Source of the DNA: Epiperipatus broadwayi
Lineage: Eukaryota > Onychophora > Udeonychophora > Euonychophora > Peripatidae
Assembly: GCA_028023455.1 (NCBI GenBank)
Contig: JAQFVV010013402.1
Span: 64,001 to 128,000 of the forward strand
Reading direction: 5' to 3'
DNA: 64,000 nucleotides
Under the pieces are notes generated by a model, which saw nothing but the letters and a program-made list of their open reading frames with translations, searched no databases and had not been told where the DNA came from. How positions within the stretch are numbered: the first letter of the stretch is position 1; each line of letters starts with the position of its first letter. The position numbers were made by a program, and so were the translations under genes. Positions 1 to 15,060 of the stretch are shown here, piece by piece.

Positions 1-739
1 TTTATTTTATTTATATTATTTTAAATCTAGCTGTCTATTTCTCTATCATTACAAATCTAATTAAACACAGATACATCACACACTCACTGAGACACATAAT
101 TTTTTCCAGCTATTGAGAAAACAGAATAACTAACATTTAGATAGCTAAGGAGGAATTTGAACCCAAGCTATAGATGTTTCTCTTTTTACAGATAACACCT
201 TAATCTTCTGTATGCCAGGGTTTTTTTAAAAAAAAGATAAATAACATCTATAGTGGCAAGGAATATACTTTCTCTGTATTACATATGTTTGATGGGAATG
301 ATGATTATAAAATATAGCTGTATATTCTGTCTGAGCATCATTAAGTAAAAGTTTAAAAATATTGTGTTGTTATTCCTAACACCATTTAACCCCAAGGTTT
401 AAATCATCATACATTTTTATATAGAATGATATATATCTAAAAAGTAGAGTAAAAAAAAAACAATAGGCCCATTTTAGTTTGGGTCCAATGTGTTAATCAC
501 TTTTAAGCAATATTGGTTTACATTTGTATAAATTTGTTATATGAGATTAAATATGTTTTACTACATTACAAATACTTAAAAATCTTTGCAATTTTATCAT
601 ATTTTTTAACTTATCAGCAATCTTAATAACTTTAACTTTATTTGGATCTGGAAACTAAGTATGTGCATTTATAACATGTCCAAAAATTTGACTTATTTTG
701 TGAAACAAATATATTTGCTAATATTTTGTTTTTGTTTTC
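1..739. other. AT-rich DNA, nothing recognised
   Basis: No coding pattern, RNA fold or long repeat was recognised. Around 152-172 there is a short tRNA B-box-like string (aatttgaaccc), which alone is too weak to call a SINE. Confidence 0.4.
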
Positions 740-2000
740 ACTAATTTTGAGCAGACTAATCTATCCATTTTTCCAATTCAGATTCCATTGCACCTGCAAT
801 CAAAATATCATCAAGATAAGTAATTACCCAATCCATGGATCTAAACAATGTGTCCGTTTTTGCCTGAAGCACAATAGTGGTGATACACATATCATAAGGC
901 AACTTATTCCATTTAAATAACTCCTTGTGTGAAATGGATTTTATGAGATCTAGTATAGTTTTAATAACATGTATCTGGAGAAAAGATGCTTTTAGATCTA
1001 TCTCCATGAAACAATTAACCTTCTGTAACAATGCCAGTATTTCACACATGTTAGGTATTGTATAGGTTATTTATGTATTTATTGATGGTAATACTATAAT
1101 CACTGCAGAATACAGAGTTCTATCTGGTTTAATTACTGTAACTATTGGAATAGCCCATAATGAAGTTTCAGTCAGTTATAAGACACCCCCCTAGCTACCA
1201 GATTATTTATTTTTTTCCACTTTATCTCTTAAAACAAGTGGCACTTTGTGAAGTTTAATAATAATTATTAATTCCCCATTTACTAGCCTCATTCTTAATT
1301 TTGCAAATTTAGGCTTGAATAGTTCTATTTATTATCTAAGGGATTTTATACTGATGTATTCACTGCTATTGTCGATGGTTCAAACCCATATCTCCCAATA
1401 ATGGGTTTATATTTTTATTTACTATGTTCAATATTAAGGAATCTCCAACTATAGATCAACTTTACCAGAACTATAACTTTGTCATGAATATCAATCTTAT
1501 TTCCATTTATGTCTGTCACAGTCTTTACATTTTTAAGATAAATTACTTTGTATGGTTTTCTATGAATCTAATATAATATTTGTGTGACACTGCAGACATA
1601 CTTATTCTGATATTGTCTTCCATTGTTACCCATATATCACAAACTCATACTTCTAGAAGTACATGATTCATTGTTTTATTATTTACACTTTTTATTTAAA
1701 ATTTATTGTGCTCAACCTCTCACCACAATTGTATTTTTTTTTTAAAGTTATTCCTGATTTTCAAAATGCCAAATTGTAGTTAAGTAACATCTAATGTCAT
1801 AATTTCTGCATATTTTTATATGCTTACAGTTCATTTTTAAGTGTTCAGATTTCCCACAACAATAAAATATTTGTGTTTTTTTTACATATTTTGGAAGTGT
1901 AAATATATTATTTATGTTTTTTTCTCTAATAAGCAAAATCATTTCCAAAGGCTGAGTGACCTTTAAATTCATAAGAATTATTCAACACATTCTCCTGTTG
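740..2000 (-). pseudogene. Ty3/gypsy-like gag-pol relic
   Basis: Degenerate retrotransposon read on the minus strand. From 1972 down to 1748 there is a CCHC-type zinc-knuckle stretch (FYCCGKSEHLKMNC) as in gypsy Gag. From about 1320 to 756 the reverse transcriptase can be followed with interruptions. It starts with a PKFAK..VPLVLRDKVEK stretch, then ETSLWAIPIVTVIK (family form: SEWAAPIVPVLK), then FMEIDLKASFLQI (family: FSKIDLKDAYLQI), HKELFKWNKLPYDM, and finally the catalytic box VITYLDDILIAG near 800-830. This order is diagnostic of gypsy-type pol. Several stops and frame changes interrupt it, and no LTRs, RNase H or integrase were found, so it is a dead fragment. The protease should lie around 1350-1700 but was not recognised. 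Confidence 0.8.
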
Positions 2001-3476
2001 ATGCAAATCCATATGACCAATTACTAGGTAAAATTGTGATCACTTAACACTTTTCTAAAATTATCATCAGACAAAACATATAAAAATTGTCCTAGAGGGG
2101 GATCATTTACTTTTGGGCCAAAATCACAATATCTGGACTATCAACATAAGTCTATTTCATAATCAACATATTTCTCCTATGCCAACTCTTTTCTACTTTG
2201 TTATCTAAGCCATGCCACCCATATTGAAAAGTTTAGGGCAAACTAAGCAGTCAAAAAGTTCACAAGTTCTCTATATAGAATGCCCTTCAAAAATATTTGA
2301 TTCCAAAAGTTTATTAGCCAGTGTGGCCTGCAAAATAAAGAATTATTAAAACCTTAAGATGATCACCCACTTTTTAGTTGCTCAACATATAACACTCAGC
2401 ATGCAACACATAGGGTTTCCATGAATATTCAAACTGTCAAATTGTAGAATTTATCACTGCTATTTCCAAATTTGTATATTTACACCAAATCTGCAACTGC
2501 ACCACACTGCTATAACTGAGAGTTTAATATATAACCAGTCAGACTGAACAAATAATTAATACAAATGCAACTTTGTTTAATAATCATGCATTTAATAATG
2601 AAAAACAAAGGAAGTATATTGACATTTTAATTAATGCTTAGTCTAATCAACAACAAAAAAACTTGGTAAACAACATGTTAAATACAAAAGTTATTTTACA
2701 GTGTAAAGTAACAATATCTAATTAAGCATTAGCACAATTTTAAAACTTCTTTGATTGCGACCATTACAGCTATAAACGAATAGAATTCTGTTTTCTTCTA
2801 TAAGATTTCTCATTTACATATGTGAAGGTAATAATCTACTGCAGTGCTTTCTTTATTCAACTTTAGGATAATATACAACACAAAGCCCAAAATGAAATGT
2901 ACACACACTTATGTGCTAGAAATGTAATCAGACATTCTAAATATTAATAAATGCATAGATATATGAGAAATAATCTGTTTAAAACAACATGCCTATTTAA
3001 AACATTATTAAGAGAGAGAATCCAACTAAAATATTTTATATTGTTAATATTAACTGTACTAATCTTTACACATGAACATTCAGTGATATATTGTAATGGG
3101 CTGGTGGATTCCAGAAGAGATAGGGGGAGCACATCTTATTGTCATCGGACTTTCGGTCTTCAGATAGGATGCAAGTGATTACATGATGAAATACATAACC
3201 TATGATTGTACCTACTTCCAATAGACTAGCTCTAACTATTTTTATTAACCTAGATACAATTTGGGTCAGTTCATCCAATTCTCACCCCTTTCTAGCCATG
3301 TTATACCACAGTATTCAAACTCAGGGAGTAATTGCCTGAGCTCCCTTATCAGGGTAGGAGATCACACTAATAGTAGTTATTGCACCTCTGTATAGGTGAT
3401 AATTAATTACCAAAAATCAATTAAGCATAAGGTATATAAAAATATGTAGGTGCTGTATAAGTATATATGTATTAAA
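2001..3476. other. Unassigned AT-rich DNA
   Basis: No gene recognised. 3090-3420 is less AT-rich than its surroundings and has only short overlapping reading frames on both strands without family motifs. It could be part of an old non-coding repeat such as an LTR. The gag of the neighbouring gypsy relic may extend into 2001-2600, but I could not read it. Confidence 0.35.
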
Positions 3477-3565
3477 AGTTATAATAAATAACTTAAATAT
3501 GTATATATATATATATATATATATTATATAAGTTATAATAAATAACTTAAATATATATATATTTT
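3477..3565. repeat. 54-bp tandem duplication with (TA)n
   Basis: The string agttataataaataactt followed by aaatat and a (TA) run occurs at 3477 and again at 3531 (period 54). The string is itself nearly palindromic (agttat / ataact), so each copy can form a small hairpin. Confidence 0.85.
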
Positions 3566-6500
3566 CTCTATCATAGTAATAATATAAATAGGTGTAAAAA
3601 TAAATAAGATAATAATGTTTATAATGGGTATGTGAATAATGAAGAACTATAAAGCTGTTGGTGGATATTGAAATAATGATGAGCTAGAGACCAGATTAAA
3701 ATAACGAATTATATAAACATTTATTGACTAACGAAAAATATAAAATATGAATAACAATTAAATCTGATATATGTAATTTATTTTATCAAGGATGAATCTC
3801 TACCACATCGATATCTATAATGATATTAATAAAAACAAAACCCTTACCCTAAACCCAATCATAGAAGTTCATGTACTTGACTAATTATTTACAATGACGA
3901 ATGTGTAAAATTATAATATGTATATGTGATTTCGATTTTAGCTGGCTAATTTAAAATATGTATACAAACATAACAACAACAAAAAAATCTTTGTTGCCTA
4001 GATAAATCAATGATAATAAATCATTGATTTAACAGTATTATAAAAATAAGCTTAATTAATAATAAAGAAACAAAACTTTATCATCGCGTGTTGCTTACTA
4101 TAAGATATTAAAATTTCTTACCTCCTAATTTCGTATATGTTGTCAAAAGTCAGTCAGATGGGGAGGTCAAAACTAGTATTTTTTTTAATTCTTTATACAA
4201 TTAAAGATGATAATATATATATAATACCCCCCCCCTTATTACTATCATACATAATTTCTTTAAAATTATAACACATTAGCTTCCAATTGTAGAAAACAAA
4301 ATTAATACATAAAATTTATAATAGACAAAGTAATAAAACAAAAATCACAATTCTTATCTCATTATGTTAATTAAAGTTCAATGAGTCTTCTGGAAACTGT
4401 TTATTTGCTAAACAAATTCCTATGAATGGAGATGAAGTTCTGCTCCCACAAAGAATAAAAATTTATTGTCTGAGTCAAAAAATAATAATGTTCTCCAACT
4501 ATCCTGTCTTGGATTTGATTAGGCATTTTATTTAAAGCAAAGATGGTTTTCAAGTTTCCTCCAAATGGGCTGGTAAAATCTTTAAACTTTCATGGCTTTA
4601 TTGATGATGTATTATTACCCCATGGTATAACCTTTTCAGCAAGCAATCATGATATAAAAATAATATATATTTATTGATTCATTTGCTTCTCAAAATTTCA
4701 ATGACAATATTATTATATATCAAAACAATTAATTATTGAATATTACTGCAACATGTAAATTTAACTAAACTTTGTCTAATTAGCAAATAATTTAAATCTT
4801 CTTACTTTCAAATTATTTCTTTCCCTTCAAACAATTGTTTTAAAATTTCAGCTTTTGATCATTTTGATTAATATTTAAAAAAAAAAAATATATATTTCAA
4901 TTTGAACATTCACATCCATTTTGTATTCCAATTTATTTTTTTAAGCAGAAAAAAATAATAATGTTTGATCTTTGCATGCAGAAGACAAATATAACAATCA
5001 ATACTGCATTGTAGGTCATGTGAAGTCTTTTTAAGCATTTTAACCTTGACATTTCCTATTGTTTAACAGACTTAATATAAATAAATGGGATTATAAATAA
5101 AAATAATAATTTATAAATATTTTAAATTTCATTTCCACAAATGGTTGCTATGTTTTAGATTTTAATTCAGTCATTGATTTTTTTTTTTTTTTTAAATTTA
5201 TGTGTAAGTTTTTTTTTTTTATAGCCATCCCCAATTAATAACATATAATACATTTTATTCCAGTGTTAATATACCTATCTGTTTCTCCCTAGTAATTTAA
5301 TCGCTTTTATTACTTCTTTAGAAATAAAAAAGATGTTTATACACATGTATATGTTGGAAAGAAAAAAAATGTTAATATGACAATTTGCTTGACAATTTAT
5401 TGGTTAAGAAAATAAGTTATGAGGCTCCAATTGGTAGAGTATCTTAAGTAACTGGATGGTGTGGCAGGTTGTAGCTCATCACTACAATATATATATAATG
5501 TCAATAATTAACTGGCAATCATGTTATATCAGCAGATGCAAAATAAATAATTGAATAGAAACAAAGTGTTGTCAAGGCAACCTAAAATCGATCTATTATT
5601 TGATGAGGTTATCTTGACAAGAGTTTATTGATTTTTTATTGATTTATTGAAGATTTGGTTCTTCTGAATTGATATATAATACACATTGACAAATAAATAA
5701 ATCATGTTAAAATTTAAAATTTAATCATTAAATTATAAGTTGATTTTAGAGGCATTTTCAATTACTGTTACTAAATATTAAATAAATTCTTTAACTTCCA
5801 TAATACATTTGTTGACATTTATCTACATGCTTATTACAAATATAAAATTACCTAGCAAGTAAATGTATTCATACTGATGACGTTATCAAAGACTTTTATT
5901 TATTCAATATCCCTGACGTGTTAACATAAAATGCACAAATACATAAACGGTGGATGAGTGATATTCGTCTGAGTTACAAGACGAATATATATATATATTT
6001 CTGTCATTTGTTTAATATTATGAGTTGCATGCCTTTATTTTATTTTAATTTCACATATTTAATTAAAGAATAATTCCATGGCAGCTTAACAAAATTATTT
6101 TATATATTGGGGAAAATAAAAACTTTTGATTGTATACAACAGAAAATTGGGTATGATAAATTCGGTTTACTTTGCGACTAACCATCACTTTTCAATAATC
6201 GAGTAAGGAAGTTAAAAGAAAAAAAAAGATTGTTGTATTCAATGTCAACAGTGTTCGAAAATGATGTCAGGAAACTTATCAAACTTACACAATCATACAG
6301 ATGGTATTGAAATATAATTTAATATATTTTTTTAAGTAAAGTAACGGAAATCTATCTATCAACTGTCGATCAAGAATATAAGACATATGTCTACAAAAAG
6401 CCATAAGTAACTAAAAAATAATAAAGATAAATATGAAGGAATAGAAAGTAATTCTTTATTAAAAATAACTTTTTTTAAAGATATATATATATAATTATAT

Positions 6501-6735
6501 AAAGATATATATATATATAATTAACTAAAAGACTAAATGGAAAAATAATTCATTTGCTTTTATCCTAGATAGTATTTATTTAAAAGCTAACCACAATTTA
6601 TTGGAATGTAAGATTTGTGTGTATTCATTCCATTGAATAAAAGATTAATACAATACTTTAACATGTGTGCTTACCATTTTCTTTTATATATTTATAAAAA
6701 GTATATACATGTGTGCTTACCATTTATATATATAT

Positions 6736-6739
<4 letters not shown>
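3566..6739. other. AT-rich DNA without recognised genes
   Basis: Both strands are full of stops. Only short A/T homopolymers, a C9 run near 4228 and short (TA) runs (for example 6481-6492 and 6505-6520) stand out. Confidence 0.4.

Positions 6740-6809
<70 letters not shown>
6740..6809. repeat. (TA)n microsatellite
   Basis: Uninterrupted TA dinucleotides, about 70 bp. They give a spurious poly(Ile-Tyr) frame on both strands. Confidence 0.97.
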
Positions 6810-6813
<4 letters not shown>

Positions 6814-7252
6814 AACAATATAAAAAAGTAACTCATTTTTAATTTATTGCCACATCAATTTGACATTTAAAGGTATTGTGTTAAAATGTCATAATGCGTT
6901 TACATTAGAAGAATCAATGTAATTATATTTATATATAAATAATAAACAATAGTATTGTAAAAAATAATCAAGAAAAGATCAGTCTTATAATAAGAAACTT
7001 TGTAGATTTCAAGTGATCTAGCAAACTTTAAATAATTTTATCAGCATCATTTCACCTATGCAAAATCCATTAAGTGTCAAAATTTTCAGATCAACTTTTT
7101 AACTAGTCATGAATTATTCAAATCAACACTTGTCAAACGATTCAGAACCACAAAGAGACATGAACCTCCATATATATATATATATATATATATATAATTG
7201 GGTGGTAGATGGATGGAATAAAAACAATATATAGAACAAAACTATCTACTCT

Positions 7253-9055
<1,803 letters not shown>

Positions 9056-9347
9056 GGGTTAACTGCATTTTCTCTCAATAAACTCTCCAACTTTCTAAGT
9101 ACCAAGAGGGAGGGGGACTTACATATCTTTTTTTTAATTAATTACTGAACTTTTCTTTATATAAAGTCAAATATTTTAAACATTTCTTTTGAAGAAGCTT
9201 ATTTTAATCATTTATTGTTAGTTGATTCTGCAGTGATTTTTATTTATTAGAACTGTAATTTTAAATTTTTTACATTGTTTATGGATTTTATATTTAATAA
9301 TTTTAGATTAAAATTATTATGAACATGTAATGCTCAATTACCAGTAC
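9056..9347. repeat. Dispersed repeat, copy 1 (direct repeat with 10837-11157)
   Basis: Starts gggttaactgcatt and ends aatgctcaattacca. Nearly all of it recurs in the same orientation about 1.78 kb downstream, with few substitutions. This copy lacks a ~31-bp stretch present in the other. The flanks differ outside these limits, so the copies have defined ends. Confidence 0.85.
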
Positions 9348-9903
9348 CCTTCAATCCGCCATATTGAACTTTTTAAAATACTGGCCTGACACACAATTTT
9401 CACAATAACTTCAGTTTTAATTATGTTAGAGCAAAAACAATTACATTGCTAGAAACTAGAAACATTAAGGTAAACAATAAACATAAAATAAATAGAGATA
9501 ACTATATAAAAATAAGAAAAAAAAGAAATTTTCACATCCAAAATACTTATTATTTTATTGTTTGTTCATAATATGATAAGTAACATTAACTAAACTTGAA
9601 AATACATCTTCACTAATAATTTCTTTGCATTCCTCATAAAATTATCTTTCTAAACATGTATAACATGTATTACCTGAAATAATCCACAGCTTCACAATCT
9701 CCAAAAGCAGTCGGATATGACTTCTTCATTTTTATCTTGTACCCCAAATGTTCTAAATGTCAAAGGCATCTATAAAGAAAAAGATTCATCCTAATAAAAG
9801 ATACAAAAGAAATCATCATAGCAATTGGCTTCTTGTCTGTATAAAACTAGAAATTGTAGGCTACTGTCTATATCACTATGATAAAATGAGTTTCATCTCT
9901 TCA
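9348..9903. other. AT-rich DNA between the two direct-repeat copies
   Basis: Nothing recognised. If the flanking direct repeats were terminal repeats of one element, this and 10205-10836 would be its internal part, but no coding, primer-binding or polypurine signal was seen. Confidence 0.3.
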
Positions 9904-10043
9904 TTTTATATTTTTTGTGTACATAAGTGATGTTTATATTCTTTATGGACACCAGTTATGTTTATATTTTTACGCACACAAGTGATGCTTATATTCTTTA
10001 TGCACACAAGTGATGTTTATATTCTTTATGCACAGAAGTGATG
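9904..10043. repeat. 28-bp minisatellite, 5 units
   Basis: Five diverged units of the form tttatattctttatgcaca followed by caagtgatg. The last two are the most alike (9988-10015, 10016-10043); the third has 27 bp and the first 29. Confidence 0.9.
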
Positions 10044-10074
10044 CTATCTTATTATATTTATTGTACTACATAGA

Positions 10075-10204
10075 TATAATTTATTTGCATATAGTGTATT
10101 TGTTAGCTATTGACTGGAAAATAATGTTATGAATCATATAGCAAAACCAAAGCATGAATCACGTATATATAATTTATTTGCATACAGATCATTTGTTAGC
10201 TATA
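10075..10204. repeat. Short direct repeat pair, spacing ~93 bp
   Basis: ataatttatttgcata followed by about ten variable bases and tttgttagctat occurs at 10076-10110 and 10169-10203, just downstream of the minisatellite. Confidence 0.7.
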
Positions 10205-10836
10205 GATTTGAAAAACATAAATAAAAATTGGAATTATAACAAATTTCTTATAAATCATATTATATTATATATACATAAACATATTTCATAATAAATTATA
10301 CTTTTTGAAAAACATTATTTTTATAAGTGTAGAACGTTAAAAGTTACATTAGATATTAATTGTATACGAACATAAATAACTAACACACACAAACAAACTA
10401 AAAATAATTAATAAAAATGCTAATTTAAAAAATAAAAATATATTATTGTTTTATTAAAAAAATAAAAAATAAATTTAAATGTTACTTACAAAATTATGTT
10501 GACTGGCTTCTTTTTGCCATCTTTAAAATATAGTACCGGAGAAATGACATCTGCAGCCCCGTAAATTATTTTTGTCTATTATCGCTCCATGATAATTACA
10601 AAAATTATTAAAAAAGACAAAAGAATTAAATACTGTGGTTGATTAAAACTGCTGCCAAAAGTTTAAATTTTAACTTTTTTTATTGAAATAAAGATTTTCA
10701 GAAAGCTACATCAGCAACCTTTCGACAGATCATATTTTCATCTACATCACACTTATACCTTTTACGTCAGTAAAGAAAAAAAAAACATCATCTGAACACC
10801 ACTGGATGTGTGCTCATAGCGCTTAAAAAGCTGAAA

Positions 10837-11157
10837 GGGTTAACTGCATTCTGTCTCAAAAAACTCTCTAACTTTCTAAGTACCAATTTTGAAATAATTA
10901 AAAAACAACTTTGAATCAGAGGGAGGGGATTTACATATCTTTTTTTAAATTAATTACTGGACTATTCTTTATATAAAGTCAAATATTTAAAACATTTCTT
11001 TTGAATAAGCTTATTTTAATCATTTATTGTTAGCTGATTCTGCAGTGATTTTTATTTATTAGAACTGTAATTTTAATTTTTTTACATTGTTTATGGATTT
11101 TATATTTAATAATTTTAGATTAAAATTATTATGAACATGTAATGCTCAATTACCATT
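10837..11157. repeat. Dispersed repeat, copy 2
   Basis: Same orientation and boundaries as 9056-9347, plus about 31 bp extra around 10887-10917. It runs directly into a (TA)n array at its 3' end. Confidence 0.85.
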
Positions 11158-11158
11158 A

Positions 11159-11289
<131 letters not shown>

Positions 11290-11639
11290 CAGAAAGCAAC
11301 TAAATATTCCAGTCAGGTAAATAACCCCCTCCAAAGACAGATGTTACTATCTTGCTTTTTAGAATTTGTTCCTATATATGCTTTGTTTATTTATATAATT
11401 TTAAATAAGAGAATAAAGTCATCTATTGTATATATTTATAGACTAAATTATATGTATCACTATTTTAATATTCAGAGGATTAAAGCAGAGTTTTAGGTTA
11501 AATAACAAACACATTTTAAATAAAACCTGTTTTTTTTTTTTTTTTATAAAATATCAAATTTTTATTAGAAATTTGGTTACAATACATGATAACAGTTAAA
11601 CATAAAATATATTATATGATAATCAAGGGGTTTAAAATT

Positions 11640-13099
11640 CAATATTGATATCCTGCTTGACACCAGCTAAAAGGACTAATATGAAGCATATCAGCAAGGA
11701 ATGAGTATGGAATAGTATCTTGTTGATAGTTGACCATGCTTGCATGTCTCATACAGTTCAATGATAGATCTACTCCTTTGTTCATTCTCTGTATGATCAA
11801 AATCAACTGTTTATATTGGAGGTTACTGCCATAAAACTCAGGGTCTGTGCAATAATCACACAGAGCAAGGTGAGTCATCACAAAGGGATGCAGGCTATTC
11901 AGCCTCAAATCACTCTCCAGGGAAGGAGCTTTTTATTCAGGAGTTAAAGGGATCAGCTTTTGGGGGACAAAGCAACAACATCCATGTAGAATCATAGATG
12001 TAAGAGCAGGCCATATTCTAGTCCCCATTGCAAATTTTACCATTTTGTTAATATAGAGCTCGAACAGACATTTCAGTGCATGAGTAACGGTGAGCCAGCA
12101 CCACATGAACCATAGTGAGAACAGTACAAATGTTGTTAATCATATATCCAGGATGGATCCACATAGTATATTGTCAGTGAGAGTCGAAAGAGCAGCCATA
12201 TTGTTATTTAACATGGAAGTTATAAGGACTATGTAGGGGTGAAGGGGAACAGCACTGGCAGAGGAGGTAAAGAGAAGTTTCATCCTCCTTGAGGCATAAT
12301 GAGCAAGTGGAATCTATGTTTGAGAATCCTCAGTGATGCACCAGAAATTGTTTAGTAGACAAGGCATTAATATTTATCTTCATCAGGAAATCAAAATAAT
12401 TTGGTTCAATGAACCATCGCTTAAATTTCTTGATTAGCAGATGGTTGTTAAGCCTGAGGAGAATTGATCCTGCAGAAACATCAGGATTAAGAATGTAGTA
12501 TGCATCCATAAACTTTATTTTCTTTGACTACAATTTGTTATGAAGCATAATATGTTTGGAGATAAGACATGTGAGGGTTGCCAGCCAATCAGTCCTAATA
12601 GAGGGAGGCTTATCTGTGGAAGTTAGCTCTCTGGAGGGTGAGTATTTGGGATAATGCAGACACATTCTGTAGAAAGAACTGTAGTAACATTGAAATATAA
12701 AAGTATCCATGTAATGTATGGTTAATACATTGAGTTTTGTGTGTTTTTGTAGATTTCTCAAGCTTATTGTTACATTTTTGCCCCTCTAATCAGATCAGTG
12801 CACATCTTGTGTATCTTCCTGATGAAGACTTTGGTAAAATTGACTACTCTGGTGAAAAAGGATATTCTAGGTAATATTAGTATATTGATAAGGGAGGACT
12901 TGGTGAATGTGGACATGTAAATTTTGGATAGAGTGAATATGATTCTTTGTGTGGATTGAAGCAGCTTTCCTTGGATAGATCTTTTCATGGCAGAAACAGA
13001 TTCAAATATAGGGAAGCCCAAGAAGTTCTGAGACTTCACTGCAAATGGTCCTGGTATTTTTTTACCTGAATATATATACCAGACAGATGACTTTACCAT
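11640..13099 (-). pseudogene. LINE ORF2: C-terminal region with zinc knuckle
   Basis: Frame 13099-12770 (NFLGFPIF..., ILPRISFFTRVVNFTK) matches the post-RT region of Tx1/L1-like LINEs. Further down, around 12490-12270, the reading DAYYILNP... LSTKQFLVHH...CSLCLKEDET...LLCQC gives a CCHC-like knuckle (C-x2-C-x4-ET-x-C) usual at LINE C-termini. Reading ends near 11640, about 95 bp before the poly(A). Confidence 0.7.
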
Positions 13100-13109
13100 A
13101 TTAAACAGG

Positions 13110-13870
13110 AGGCCAGATTGATCAGAGAATTTTTTTAAATATTGATAAAAGTCTGTGAATTAAATTTTTGATGGAAGGAAAATAGCCAAGTCATCCATAT
13201 TGGTGATGTGATGAATTAATGCATTTAAAATTGGGATATGAATTCCAAGAAGAGATCTCTCAATTTGAAGAAGCAGAGGGTGGAGGTAAGTGATGAAAAA
13301 CAAGATGCTCAGAGGAGAGCTCTGTGGAATGGAGTATGTGGTGTAGAATGGTGGAGAAAGTTCCCCAATTCAGTGAGATGCTCATTTCAAGATTGTAGAG
13401 AAAGTTTATAATAATATTTATGATTCCAGTAGAAATATTACAACTATCAGTCTAGATTGCCTGGAGGATCTGATGTGGTCAGTAATGATTTTAAAAAGAT
13501 TGGTAGCATTTGTGGTTGAGCTGCCCTTTTTCTCAAATTGATATTGTGAAATTAGGAGAAGAAGCTTCTTTTGATTTGTGTCCTTGATAATGGATTCAAT
13601 GACCTTGACCATCAGTGGAATCATAGAGAATGGCCACAGATTCACCAGCAGAGAAATAATTATGTTGCACTTTAGAAATGACAGGATAGCTATGAAATGA
13701 AGACCACTGATAATAGGGACACTGGAAGAAAGATGATTAATTAACTTGTACATGATTGTAATTGAGAATTTAGACATGTGTAGCAGTAAGAAACAGGGAA
13801 TTGCATGGAGCCCTGGATAGGTCTCTTCAGGCATCAATGTTAACTTAGTCAGAATATATCTCACTGAAAT
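13110..13870 (-). pseudogene. LINE ORF2: reverse transcriptase domain relic
   Basis: The 148-residue frame 13864-13418 holds RT blocks 1-2a: PFSMIPLMVKVIESII (family: RPISL....K..E.I) and QYQFEKKGSSTTNAT (family: Q.GFRKGRSTT). In another frame, 13345-13170, lie motif B (SIPQSSPLSILFFITYL, family: G.PQGSPLSPLLF) and motif C (HHITNMDDLAIFLPS, with MDD in place of YADD). Motif A should lie between and was not clearly read. Confidence 0.78.
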
Positions 13871-14230
13871 ACCATGGTTGGAGGTAAATAATCCAAAATT
13901 GAAGTCCTATTTGTAGTCAGGTGCATGGGTGGAGAAGTTATCCCCGAATAATGAAAACAAATTAGAAGCATGTTAGATCCTGAGTAAATGTTATTTCCAA
14001 CCATAATAGATGAATGAGTGGGTTTCTTGTGTCTATGGTCCAGAGCCCACCTAATGTAGCCCCTGGACCAATTGTGCTGACTCAGAGTGTATTGTGATTT
14101 TAGGTTGATGATGGATTCTATAGGAATTGTATCAAGGGAAATATTTTAAGGGTGTTGTTGAGTGATTCAAGTTTCATCAGGAGTGAAAATGGCCCTTTAT
14201 TTTGTAATGTACAGTGTGAGATAAATGACA

Positions 14231-15051
14231 TTAAAATATAAATGAAGGCAAACCAGGCATGACCAGTTGTAAAGACAAGATATAAATTTTGTGAAAATAT
14301 ATGTATGCCTCAGAGATGATGACTTCAAGGGATGTGGACTTAAGAAGGATTCTTGTGGTTGTGTTCATACCTGGAATATTACATGACTCAAGAATTGGAG
14401 ATAGTTTAATGGATAATGCCAAGTGGTCAGAAAAGGCTATATGTTGGAGTGAGTGGTCGATCAGAAAGTGTAGATCAGGCATATAGCAGATTAGGTCTGT
14501 GAGAGAGGAATACCTCCTTGTATAGAAGTAGAAGGCATTCAGAGGGAAGAATCTCTCTCCATTTATCATTCTGGTATTAAGACGATGTATATATTTGGCT
14601 GTAAATTCCTGTTAGCAGGTGTTAAATTCCCTGAGGAAAATCATTGGATAGGGGTTGGAAACAATTGTGATGTAATCTGTTGGACTTATCTGTTGAATTA
14701 GTAATTCATTTTAGTAGAGGTATACATAAATTATGTTTAAAGTGAAGACATGGTGGAATAAGGTGGCAATAATTATATGTTGGTTTATACAGTTAATTTT
14801 AAAAGATTCAAATGGGCTATTATGGGATTTTAAGATTGTCAATCCAGCAGCAGATGAAAAAGAAACTGAGTGATGAAAATATCACAGATTTCCAAGGAGG
14901 CTCGGGACTTTGGGGTTTGAAATTTGGTGCAAATTGGTCTCAGAGACACATACAATATGTGGTGAGTATTGCTTAAACCATTTGGCCAATGTGTCCAATC
15001 TATTAAAAGAATTAAGCCCCTTATATTATGTCCTGCTATATTGAGCCTCAT
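14231..15051 (-). pseudogene. LINE ORF2: AP-endonuclease domain relic
   Basis: Part of the LINE relic. The N-terminal stretch LNIAGHNIRGL (family form: hxNIRGL...), followed shortly by a HILYVS stretch, corresponds to the start of the APE fold where the usual form is ICVSET. The C-terminal end RRYSSLTDLIC...SDHLALSIKL carries the conserved SDH catalytic triplet. The two blocks are in different frames, with stops between. Confidence 0.75.
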
Positions 15052-15060
15052 GAGGCATTA

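Larger units (their letters stand above)
11530..15060 (-). pseudogene. APE-type LINE relic (Tx1/L1-like), full ORF2 span, decayed
   Basis: A non-LTR retrotransposon ORF2 can be followed on the minus strand from about 15060 to 11640, in several frames with many stops. Order of domains: AP-endonuclease (15051-14231), reverse transcriptase (about 13870-13110), post-RT thumb-like region (13099-12770), C-terminal zinc knuckle (about 12330). A T16 run at 11530-11545 is a poly(A) tail on the minus strand, so the 3' end of the insertion is here. The post-RT segment FFTRVVNFTKVFIRKIHKM and the motif-B segment PQSSPLSILFFITYLHPLLL resemble Tx1/L1-group elements, but the clade is an inference. The total of ~3.5 kb is close to an ORF2 length. 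The LINE ORF would encode the nicking and target-primed reverse transcription enzyme; this copy cannot. Confidence 0.8.

Noticed and set aside
3838-3860. Telomere-like string (cccttaccctaaaccc)
   Set aside because: Too short and irregular, no tandem repetition.
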